Assembly (NCBI GenBank): GCA_037783415.1
Contig: JAZGTN010000058.1
Coordinates: 4,004,001-4,068,000, forward strand
Length of the DNA stretch: 64,000 nt
Direction: 5' to 3'
Source of the DNA: Leptasterias polaris
Taxonomy: Eukaryota; Echinodermata; Asteroidea; Forcipulatida; Asteriidae
Below the pieces are notes generated by a model, which was not told the DNA's origin, did no database searches, and saw nothing but the letters and a program-made list of their open reading frames with translations. Of the stretch, positions 34,433 through 43,402 are shown piece after piece (position 1 is the first letter of the stretch; each line of letters starts with the position of its first letter). The position numbers were made by a program, and so were the translations under genes.

Positions 34433-35521
34433 GGCATCACAGAAACTTGTGGTTGGTGTCTATACCCATGTTTTTAGGATCAAGGCACCCAATAAGAACA
34501 TTAAAAAAAACTTTGGATCATTTACCCGAGGCAGCCATCTTGAATTTAAACATCACGGCCGTTCCGCAGTATTAAAATGTGCACGCCCTCAGTGTTCACG
34601 CTGCGTCCAGTTCATTCTGACAAGTTACGCGCGCGCGACATTTGCAAGTTTATGTTTACACCTGAAAAAGGTCACGTTTTGTGATTTGCATATCACCATT
34701 TCCTTAAATTTCATTGGTCGCAGGAATGTTTTGAATAAAAATAGTGATAATTCTCATGAATATTCATCTGATTAATCCTTACTTGGATCTCCGAGGTCAA
34801 TTCAGCCATGTGAGCTGCAATCCAGGGGCCACTGCGTACGGGGTGTCATGGTGTCGTCGTTTTACTATTTTGGCGTGCGAATGACGTGCAAAAGAGTGTT
34901 ATTTTATGGAAATAAGAGTTTTCATCAACAAAATCTGACCACAGATGTTTAAAAGAAGCATACTCCAAGCCAATCAGGATAAAAGAAGGTAAAAGACAGC
35001 GGGATGATTTGTGATATTAGAGATTTTGTTTGGTTATTTTCCAACGTGTGAAAAATGATCTTTCGTTTATTATGTACATTCAATACACTATAATATACAG
35101 AGGCTACGTAGAGTTTGCATACGTTCATTTTGTACATCGTTGTGTCAGTGTCGGGATATTTTCATGACTGATTTCAAACTAGCCTAGGCCCTATGATTTA
35201 AGTTGTTAGGCCTACTGCATCTGTGTTTTCAAAACAATTTTTTACTAGGGTATATATTATAGGCCTACTTTTTTGAATGAAAACTGGAAAAAATTTCATT
35301 CTACATGTACATACAATCCTCCGATCCATCATGCCAACCCAAATGCAAATAATAATATACTAAATCGTGATTTGATTCTGGTCCCTGGGTGTCTGGAATA
35401 ACACGTTTCTTGAAGTGAACTGTTACGTCCTGTGGTGGTATGGCTTAATTAATGGACATTATGTTTTTTTATTGGGATTGCTGATAATTAAACATTTTCT
35501 TATTTTCTCGAAATTACACAG

Positions 35522-35596
35522 CCACTGTCGAACTCGAACCCTGCCAGTGCCAGCTTACCAAAGCAGAGAGGACTATATGTAGGCCTACATGTGAAG
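35522..35596 (+). CDS. putative cysteine-rich exon inside TE2
   Basis: Acceptor (TTACACAG) and strong donor (GAAG|GTGAGT) enclose 75 bases open in one frame: TVELEPCQCQLTKAERTICR then PTCEG. Its outgoing phase also fits the acceptor at 39731 (then STMMHKIKRVHDRLIALQ). It contains one TAGGCCTA. No family recognised; it may be chance. Confidence 0.25.
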
Positions 35597-35886
35597 GTGA
35601 GTGACTATTCCAAGTAAAATTGTAACGCTACACTAGTCCGACTTGTATTTTCATTTTGAAGCCTTTAAACTCAGCTGTGCTATTCATAATTTTGGAAATT
35701 AAAAGTCTTGCTGTGCATGTACCCCCCCCCTTTGGCAAATTTGCATGCATATTATTTACACTATCTTGTCATCATGTATCATTCAGCTGTTGAAAACAAT
35801 TGTAGATATGATGTATTTGCACACAAAATATTATAGCGTAGTAAATTAATACCCAACTTGAACCTTGCTTAAAAACAATATTTGTG

Positions 35887-36179
35887 TTATTCTTCTATTT
35901 TTGCTTTTTTTCTACATGTGATGACTTTGGCTTGTACTTCTGGAGTGGTTGACAAGTGGTGACGTCGCATTGTTGTCATGAGACGCTGTACAACACGACC
36001 TGTCCTGTTGAACTCGGTGTGTATGAGCTCGCCTCCTTGCTCATTGAGGAGGCCAAACCCAACACCAAACCTGGACAGCTGTTCAACGGCGTGGTTCTCC
36101 AATAAGTGCATCTTTGGTGTGATGCTGGATTCAGGGAAACTCTCTCGGTAAGATGCCATGAAGACCTTGATACACATAT
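35887..36179 (-). CDS. TE2 gene exon 3 (transposase C-terminal part)
   Basis: The acceptor is TTGTTGTTGTTGCAG (minus strand). It encodes MCIKVFMASYRESFPES, ITPKMHLLENHAVEQLSRFG, VGFGLLNEQGGELIHTEFNR and a Lys/Arg-rich end with a normal stop. From memory, K-x-H-x2-E/L...G-E-Q-G-x-E-x2-H is the conserved C-terminal signature of a widespread invertebrate transposase-like family; the Glu in EQGGE may be its catalytic acid. The preceding 87-base intron has no stop and is a multiple of three, so retained and spliced transcripts are both readable. Confidence 0.65.
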
Positions 36180-36266
36180 CTGCAACAACAACAAAAACAT
36201 CATTACTCTGGACTGGTATTAACATTGGTACTTCACAACAAAAATTAAATGGAGTTGAGTAATTAC

Positions 36267-36498
36267 CAATGCGGTTCAAGTCATCTGGTGATAATGCCCT
36301 CCTATGGTTTATCGCAAAGTGTGCATCGGCAAATTTTAGGAAAATATCCTCGAAAGTAGACCCCAATTTAGCTGCTTCTCTGATGAGTTCTTGCTGATGT
36401 TTCAGTGGAATGTCATCGTTGGATACACTTTGAAGGATTCTGGGGGGTCCGCTTTTGGTGGATTTTCGAGGAGATTTGATTGAGCTGTGAGCAATTTT
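36267..36498 (-). CDS. TE2 gene exon 2
   Basis: The acceptor GTTTGTGCAG (AG at 36500-36499) joins exon 1 in phase 0. The donor ATTG|GTAATT (minus strand) joins exon 3 in phase 1, making LNRIDMCIKVF across the junction. It encodes KIAHSSIKSPRKSTKSG and a helical segment (KHQQELIREAAKLGSTFEDI). The central catalytic part of related proteins would be expected between exon 1 and here, and is absent. Confidence 0.6.
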
Positions 36499-36867
36499 CT
36501 GCACAAACAATGGTTGTAAAGATGAGATGTAAAAAATGGATTGTCATAATTTGTGTTAGTATAAAACAGCATCATTGAATACAAAATGTACTATTTGTAA
36601 ATTTGTAAATTTTGACTTAGTAATGTTTAAATGTGTTTACGTTTGGGTGTTTGTGTTGGCATTAAGCAGAAATTATGTGTTTGATGTTCTATTTCAGAAG
36701 CTAAATCCTAACCATCAATATTTTTATTATTATGAAAATGTTTATTAAGTACATAATTTATTGATGGCTGTGGTATGCGAATGATGTAAATTTGACTTGT
36801 ACACTTGTAAAAAGTATTTAAAGAAAATAATAATTAATAACAATGCAAGTTGTTTTACAATACATAC

Positions 36868-37908
36868 CCGGCCTGGTGTTTTCAAGCGCACATCGTTTCC
36901 CTTGTGTGCACTAAGCTTTAACCAAGTCCAGCGATCACTGACTTCTTCAATTTCTGCTGGGATAGGTGTGCCTCTGCTGTGTTCCACTGCAACTTGCTTG
37001 AGAAGGTTTGCAGCCTTTATAATCTCATCTCTGTGTATTTTAACTGTGCTTGTCTCGGGATATGTTTGGATGGGGTTTGCTGATTTTGAACACAAGTCAC
37101 AGTTACATGATGGTGTTTTATCCTTTTCTGGACAAACATGGTCAGCCATTTTGGACAGTTTACCTATTGTTCCGCATACTGTGCAAACTGTTGTCAATGT
37201 GCTAAGCTGAAGCCTCAAAATTCGGGGTGATGATGTGACGTTGTCATGATTCACACTAACTTGACATACAGGGCAGGGAACGGTGTGACTGCCTCGAAAA
37301 ACGAACCACTGCTCTAAACATGAAGAACAGTAGTTGTGTTCGCATTGAGTTTGCACAGAAGGGGAGCTCAGGATACACTGGCATATTGCACATATGAAAA
37401 TTGTCTCCACTGCCTTCTCTGTGCCAAGAATGTCGAGATTTGGGGGAACTGTGTACGCAGAATCATTAGTCGCAAAGTTAAACAGATAACTTTTCTCACA
37501 GTCCTGTTTGTTGAGGCTCGGTGGATTAATGTTCGGAAGACCTTTTCCAGTACGATTTCTCTTAACAGGGCGACCCCCCTTAAGTACTTTTCTGTACTGC
37601 TCACATGTGGTGCATGTTCCAGATCTTGAGTGAGTCGGCCATTCGTCAGTAGTTTTTTGTGTAGCAGATGAATATTCAAATTCCCTAGTTTGTTGTTTAC
37701 AATGTGTCAAATTACGCACACACCTCCAGCATAATTTATTCGGATGCCTTGTTGAATCATCGAGCCAGATATTTATACTGTACAGTATTTCTAATTCCTT
37801 TCTGTATTGTGCACAATCCACTGCCACATATGAATTATTTGTATTTAATTTTGTGCACACACGACACAACTTATCAAGTGCTAATTGATGAAACTGCAAT
37901 GTATTCAT
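36868..37908 (-). CDS. TE2 gene exon 1: RAG1-N-terminus-like zinc and RING region
   Basis: Starts at ATG 37908 and runs ~347 codons to donor CGG|GTATGT. In order: LCRVCTKLN ... HPNKLCWRCVRN (residues ~14-65), matching the zinc-binding N-terminal region of RAG1; CTTCEQYRKVLKGGRPVKR (~98-120); a RING finger FICAICQCILSS..CEHNYCSSCLEQW...CPVC (~170-220); then CTVCGTIGKLSKMADHVC (~238-258), like the zinc finger after the RAG1 RING. This order equals RAG1's N-terminal third. Such proteins (N-RAG-TP) were described from Aplysia and other invertebrates as transposon-borne. It is not a RAG1 core: no Transib-type DDE region follows. Confidence 0.8.
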
Positions 37909-38738
37909 ATCTGGAAAACTTCCTGTAAAGATGTCATCGTTGCAATAAAGTGTTTACCTTGAAACAGTGAATCACAGTAGTATTGCAGTCTGTTTGTTCA
38001 ACACATCTTTATTTGAGAGTCTGTGTTTGACGATCGCGATACGAACGTAAACAACATACTGAGTAGTAGTCATAGAGCTATGGTAGTAGTACATAGATCT
38101 TTTTACTACACTAATCTACGTTTTGCATCCCGCGCGCTATTGACGTGTTGGCTGTGGAGGTGCGCGGTGCACGTCTGCGACTGTGTGTACATTTTAATAG
38201 GAGTTTTACGTGATTTTTTGTTCATCTCCGTGAAAAACACACTCTTAAAAATCTATTTCTTGTAAATATGCCCGCTGTCTTGTTTTATTCGTTTGGGCTT
38301 TAGGGAAAACAAGTATATTTTTTTCAAGAAATTGGCTCCACTTTATCGGGAAAACCCAGAATTTTTATTTTGGGACATTTTAGAATCAACAGTTTCTCAC
38401 TATCTTCGGGAATTCACGTCCAGTTACCAGGGTGGAAAAACCCTCATATTTTATATTTTTCCTCACACATTATTACTCTCAATAAATAAAAGTGATCGAT
38501 TGAAAGTGTTTATGATAAATTATGAACAAATAACTCGAAAATCAATTGGTTATGTATGGACAATTCAATGTAATTATCGTTTTTTTATTCAACGTTAACG
38601 TTGAGCCTCCGCCATTTTGGAAACGGATTGTTGTTTCATTACTGGAGGAAACGTTTGTTCGTTGCGAAATCTTTTAATGCGCTGTGTTAATGGGCTTGAT
38701 ACGGCCGTGACATGTGACGATATACCACCTGTACAGGG

Positions 38739-39055
38739 CCAGTGCCGGGCTTGGTAAGGGCAAACCATAAATATGTTACGGTAAACAGCCTGTAATAAAC
38801 CCTTCCCATGAAATATTTAAATTGCCCATCACGCGTGCGCACTTACACCGCTGGTTGGCAAAATGATGGAACATTGCCCCTTTTGTGTGGGGATGATGGT
38901 GGCGTGACGCAGACACGCTTGTGCGTCTACTTACTGTACAACCCTATGGCGTTTGCCAACCAGCAGGGTCTGTACGCATGCGTGAATGTAATTAGCATAT
39001 TTCATGGGAAGGGTTTATTGGCCAATGCCGGCTTGGTAGGGGCAAACTATAATGA
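38739..39055. repeat. direct repeats flanking a small inverted repeat
   Basis: GCTTGGTAAGGGCAAACCATAA (about 38750) and GCTTGGTAGGGGCAAACTAT (about 39030) are direct repeats of ~33 bases. Between them lies an inverted pair TAAACCCTTCCCATGAAATA / TATTTCATGGGAAGGGTTTA, so a MITE-like insertion with long flanking repeats is likely. Confidence 0.55.
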
Positions 39056-39056
39056 T

Positions 39057-39386
39057 GACCGAGATTCGGGCAAAAACCCAATTGATTGGCGGCCATTTTG
39101 AAATTCAAAATGGCCGCCATAACCAACTGATCCAGTATTTTTTAATTGGGTCTTATTGGGTTCCTTGACACCAAAACCAAGTCTCTATGAGTCTCACAGA
39201 CCGAGATATAGGCACAACCAATTTCGGAAAGCGGCCATTTTTGAAAAATGGTCGCCATCTTTATGCATCCCAACTTTTTTACTGGTAACATCAAAATAAT
39301 CACTCAGATGGGTCTCCCAAACAAAATGATACCACTCGCGGAGGATCTGGGGGGATGCATGGGGGGGTATTCTAGCCCACGGACTA
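39057..39386 (-). repeat. TE2 right terminal inverted repeat
   Basis: The reverse complement matches 34080-34432 closely, ending ...GGTATTCTAGCCCACGGACTA. Confidence 0.75.
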
Positions 39387-39492
39387 ATGCTTACGCAGCT
39401 AGCACAGAAATTCAGCGCTTGCTCAATAAGCGAGAATTGTGCTCGCAACCGCAGAATTTGGTGGTAAGCAGAGCCATGAAATTGGGCCCTGG
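39387..39492. mobile_element. MITE, right half (split by TE2)
   Basis: It begins ATG (duplicated) and ends CATGAAATTGGGCCCTGG, the inverted partner of 33945-33965. Confidence 0.6.
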
Positions 39493-39730
39493 CTAACGGC
39501 TACTAGCGTCTAGTGATCATAGGCTACACCCTGGCTTAAGTACTACCCTTCCTTAATTAGTATTCATAATATTACTACGCCATTATACCAAAAGTGGTCC
39601 CACTAAAACTGTACCTGTACTCAACCACCCCAACATTATAAAATACAGCCACCCCAAAGAACCAAACAAAAATTTAAATTATTATAATGCAATAACATGT
39701 TCTTTGTGTGTGTTTTTTTTCCTTCTGCAG

Positions 39731-39758
39731 AAACGTCAACAATGATGCACAAGATTAA
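39731..39758 (+). CDS. putative terminal exon (short)
   Basis: A strong acceptor (TTTTTTTTCCTTCTGCAG) is followed by a frame that, joined to 33490, adds NVNNDAQD and TAA. AATAAA at 39958 would serve as poly(A) signal. The alternative reading from the exon at 35596 stays open to a donor-like GTACTT at 39790. Both are tentative. Confidence 0.3.
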
Positions 39759-39789
39759 GAGAGTGCATGATCGATTAATTGCCCTTCAG

Positions 39790-40185
39790 GTACTTTTACA
39801 AAGATTCAAGCCAATGGAAACACTATTAATGAGACAGTAGATAAATGGAACCATTAATTTCTTTTCTGTCATATGAATGAAACACTGACTAAAATCCATT
39901 CAACATTTTTGTGCAAATTTTTAAAAAATTCATTTACTAAAATAACTTGTGATCACAAATAAAACCCTGAACCTGAATGTATAATTTTGTATAATTTTCC
40001 TTTATCTGTTAAAATTAAGAACACTGGTACATCTCCTTTAATATGAATGTAAAGTAGATCATTGCCACAATGAATATATAATTTCTTGAAACTTTATAGT
40101 GTTTCCAACACTTTGTACACGAAACATTTGATTTCAACGTTTGTATACAATAAATGAAATTCATACCTATAATATTTCAAAAAGA
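39790..40185. other. AT-rich interval, possible 3' UTR
   Basis: No gene. AATAAA at 39958-39963 could end a transcript from the exon at 39731. Confidence 0.35.
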
Positions 40186-40475
40186 TAACTGGGGCGCTGT
40201 ACTCCTTTTTTCGAAATTTGGACATCATCGGTCGTACTAACCCCATAGGTTATTATATGATCCGACTCTCAGCTTAATTGAAGGGTGCCCTGCCTCAAAC
40301 TGCGTAATCCTCACAGTCAAAGCAAGCCACCTGCTGCAACCGTTACGACTACACGGTTGAGGCAGGGCACCCATCGATTATGCTGAAATTCGGATCATAA
40401 TACAATAATAACCTGGGGCGCGAGTACGACTGATGATGTCAAAATTTTGTAAAAAGGAATACAGCACCCCAGTTA
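40186..40475. repeat. foldback element 1
   Basis: Arms begin AACTGGGGCGCTGTACTCC and end GGAATACAGCACCCCAGTT. An inner stem GGGTGCCCTGCCTCAA (40283) / TTGAGGCAGGGCACCC (40357) makes the whole 290 bases capable of folding. Confidence 0.75.
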
Positions 40476-41180
40476 CTACTCCTAGAACTATGAGGTTCAT
40501 TCCCCGATCGTCTCCATTACCCTCGTAGAGTGACATGTACAAAATCCTATTCAAACTTTTTTCCTTTCACGTTTCTGCACCTACAATTAATTTCCCAAAC
40601 CGGATCTCGCCAAAATTAAGCTCTGTGTTCCTTATACTCTCATCGAGCTCAGGTTGGGTCCAGAAAATCCACTCCGCAAAAAAAAAGATGCAAAAAGTAA
40701 TAAATTCTCACCGTTTTCAGAATCCTCGCCTTCCGTTAACAAAAATGGCTGCCACTGAAATTTTTCAGCTGGTAATGCTGCGCGCTACGCTGGTAACTAA
40801 TACCAAAGGTTACCGCACAGAACATCGATTATTGTGAACCAGCATTGCGCCTATGATTGTATGTTGGCAATTTTTACCAACGTAGCACGCAGCATTACCA
40901 GTTTCACTGGCGGCCATTTTGTATTCTGAAAACGGTGAGAATTTATCACTTTTTGCATCCTTTTTTTGGCGGAGTGGATTTTCTGGACCCAACCCGAGCT
41001 CGATAAGAGTATAAGGAACACATACAGCTTAATTTTGGCTAGATCCGGTTTGGGAAATTAACTGTAGGAGCAGAAACGTGAAGGGGAAAAGTTTCGAATA
41101 GGATTTTGTACATGTCACTCTACGAGGGTAATGGAGACGATAGGGGAATGAACCTCATAGTTCCAGGAGTACCCAGTTAC
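40471..41180. repeat. foldback element 2 (long inverted repeat)
   Basis: Two arms of ~285 bases (40471-40760 and 40890-41180) are inverted copies with few differences. Matching blocks include GAACTATGAGGTTCATTCCC, GAGTGACATGTACAAAATCC and TTCTCACCGTTTTCAGAAT. It has no coding capacity. It directly abuts foldback 1. Confidence 0.8.
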
Positions 41181-41408
41181 ATGGGTCTACACTCTCCTAT
41201 AACCCAACAGAAAAAAGTTCCATAGATTTTGTTAGTAAACATTTTGTACTGGTAAGTACATGTACAACAATGTTTAAAAGAATTCAAGGGGGCCCTGTCC
41301 TAAGCAAGATCAAACTTGACTAATAGCATAATCTATTTATTTTCATTTTTTCCCTCCAATCATTCTACTTGAGACCATAGAGCAAGGACTCCCCACTCAT
41401 GGTATCAG
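41181..41408. other. short spacer
   Basis: Nothing recognised. Confidence 0.4.
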
Positions 41409-42140
41409 GACTTGGGTCAAGGTTGACTTACGTTGTTAAATTTTAATGCATTTGGAAACAGTCGTAGAGTGCCAAATGAGACTTGCCCACAGTTGAAGCT
41501 GTATACTTATCGTGATTTAATCAGTGTAAGTTGTTACTCATTTGTCAGTAAAGGTCGAGCATACACACTGAAGTCTTACTAATTTTATGTTAAGACATTC
41601 TGAAATATCTAATCATAAAGTTCACATTTCTCATGTTCTTTTTTGGTGATAAATATGTTTACATTGCAATTTATTTGTGTACGGATTTTACATTCGACTC
41701 CATTATGGTTATTGCTTATTTTATATAATCATCCATATAATGACTTGGGTCAAGGTTGACTTACGTTAAGGTTGACTTACGTTGTTTAATTTTAATACAT
41801 TTGGAAACAGTCGTAGAGTGCCAAATAACTCACTTGCCCACAGTTGAAGCCGTATACTTATCGTGATTTAATGAATGTTGTTGCTCATTTGTTGTCAGTA
41901 AAGGTCTAGCATACACACTAAAGTCTTACTAATTTTATGTTAAGACATTCTGAAATATCTAATCATAAAGTTAACATTTCTCATGTTCTTTTTTCATTCC
42001 ACTTCTTTAAAGAACAATAAAATGTTTCGAAACACTGTTGACGGGATAAAAATGTTTACATTGCAATTTATTAATGTGTACGGATTTTACATTTGACTCC
42101 ATTATCATTATTGCTTATTTTATATAATCATCCATATAAT
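41409..42140. repeat. tandem duplication, period ~333 bp
   Basis: GACTTGGGTCAAGGTTGACT occurs at 41409 and 41742, and the following ~300 bases match (AAACAGTCGTAGAGTGCCAA; AGACATTCTGAAATATCTAA), with a ~60-base insertion in the second copy near 41995. Confidence 0.85.
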
Positions 42141-42166
42141 TATTATTTAAAGGGCAATAAACCCTA

Positions 42167-42186
42167 CCCCCCCCCCCCCCCCCCCC
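42167..42186 (+). repeat. poly-C run (20)
   Basis: A run of 20 C, prone to length error. Confidence 0.9.
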
Positions 42187-42195
42187 TCATCACAT

Positions 42196-42566
42196 CACCT
42201 CAATGGAATACTTACCAACTCCATAGAGGAAGAAATACACAGTCCCAGAACAATGAGGCTGCTTTACTCAAATTAGCGCTTGGTGCATCAATCTCTATTA
42301 ATTGGCACGAATTTCCAGACTCATGCCGTCCCCGTCACCACATTGCAGACAAACATGTATATTCCCTGGATGCAAAATTGGTTCACATCCGATTTACCCA
42401 AATAGGTCTGAAATACTGGTGTCTGTCTTTATCCTTGCAAATAAAAGGCAACGGACCAGTTAACACTTTCAGAGTCTTGAGAGTAGATAGAGGGCGCACT
42501 TGCACAATCCGTTTATCAGAAGCTCTACATCGTTGGAGTGGTAATAGAGAAATCATTATCTCCTGA
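42196..42566 (+). CDS. hypothetical coding segment
   Basis: An open frame of ~120 codons follows the poly-C run and ends at TGA 42566. It reads QWNTYQLHRGRNTQSQNNEA, LLKLALGASISINWHEFPDS, HVYSLDAKLVHIRFTQIGLK and TIRLSEALHRWSGNREIIIS. Codon choice looks protein-like and the stretch is long for AT-rich DNA, but no ATG with context and no domain is recognised. It may be a terminal exon or a transposon remnant. Confidence 0.3.
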
Positions 42567-43230
42567 ATGTTAACCAGTCCAAGAGTTTGTGTGCTGTCTC
42601 ATAGACCGACACTGGTCTCGAGACCTAAAACAATATCAAACAGCAAATTGTAAAAATAATCAAAACTATATCTCCTGATGAACGAATGTCATAGACTAAT
42701 GAACTATATCTCTTTGCCCTCTTGTAGTTTACAAGACATCTACTGAAGTTTTATTTTTGAACATGACGCCATCGTCACCCTTCCTTCCAGTTAAAACCTG
42801 TAGTTTATGGTAACATCAGCGGACACTTAAACTTTTGCATTACAAAAATTAGTTCAAATGACCTCATCACTTGTCATAGCACCCTCAGTTAAAATGTTGC
42901 CAATCTATTCATCCTGAACCAAAATCTCATAATACTGTGGTTACTTTTGGCTCAAATACCTCTCGCTGGTAAAAATCATTGACCCCACTTGGCCCACTCT
43001 TCAAATAACAAGTAATCCCCCCAAAAAGGTGTGTACACGAATTAAAAACGATCTTTCAACCACAAATGTGAACACATTGTAAAATATGTCTTCATTTTTG
43101 AAAGAATCTTCAATGTGGCGCACTCTTTCACAATAAGATCACAAATGATGGTATTTAATTTTTACACAATATTTATGCAGCGCCCTCTAACTGGTGACCA
43201 CATCAAAAACAACATAACTTATCGCGAACG
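42567..43230. other. interval without gene
   Basis: No coding or repeat signal seen. Confidence 0.4.
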
Positions 43231-43402
43231 ATATGACTCATGTAATTAAAAAAGTAACACCATATCTCAAGAACTACACAACCGATTTTCAAACTGTTTT
43301 CAGTTGTAGACTCCTTGGGCATTGGAGATTAGCCTTGGGTAACCTTGACCCCCATGTTGACCTTTACTTCCGGGTCAACCGGAAGTGGGACCATATATTA
43401 AT
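43231..43402. repeat. satellite unit (split by LINE), left side
   Basis: It contains CATATCTCAAGAACTACACA, ACCGATTTTCAAACTGTTTT and the palindromic box ACTTCCGGGTCAACCGGAAGT. It ends with ATATTAAT (43395-43402), the left copy of the LINE target duplication. Confidence 0.8.

Larger units (their letters stand above)
34080..39386 (-). mobile_element. TE2: 5.3 kb DNA transposon with RAG1-N-like gene
   Basis: Terminal inverted repeats of ~330 bp start TAGTCCGTGGGCTAGAATAC (left 34080-~34430; right ~39057-39386). ATG occurs on both sides (34077-34079 and 39387-39389), consistent with a 3-bp duplication. The minus-strand three-exon gene at 37908-35887 is its only recognisable gene. The outer 13 bases differ from TE1 at one position. 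Confidence 0.8.

Noticed and set aside
35887..37908. A complete RAG1 or ProtoRAG transposon
   Set aside because: Only the RAG1 N-terminal-like zinc/RING region is present; no Transib/RAG1 core, no RAG2-like gene, and ends do not start CAC with 5-bp duplications.
43385..43402. LINE ORF2 start at 43385
   Set aside because: Those codons lie in satellite DNA before the target duplication; the element itself begins at 43403 and has lost its start.
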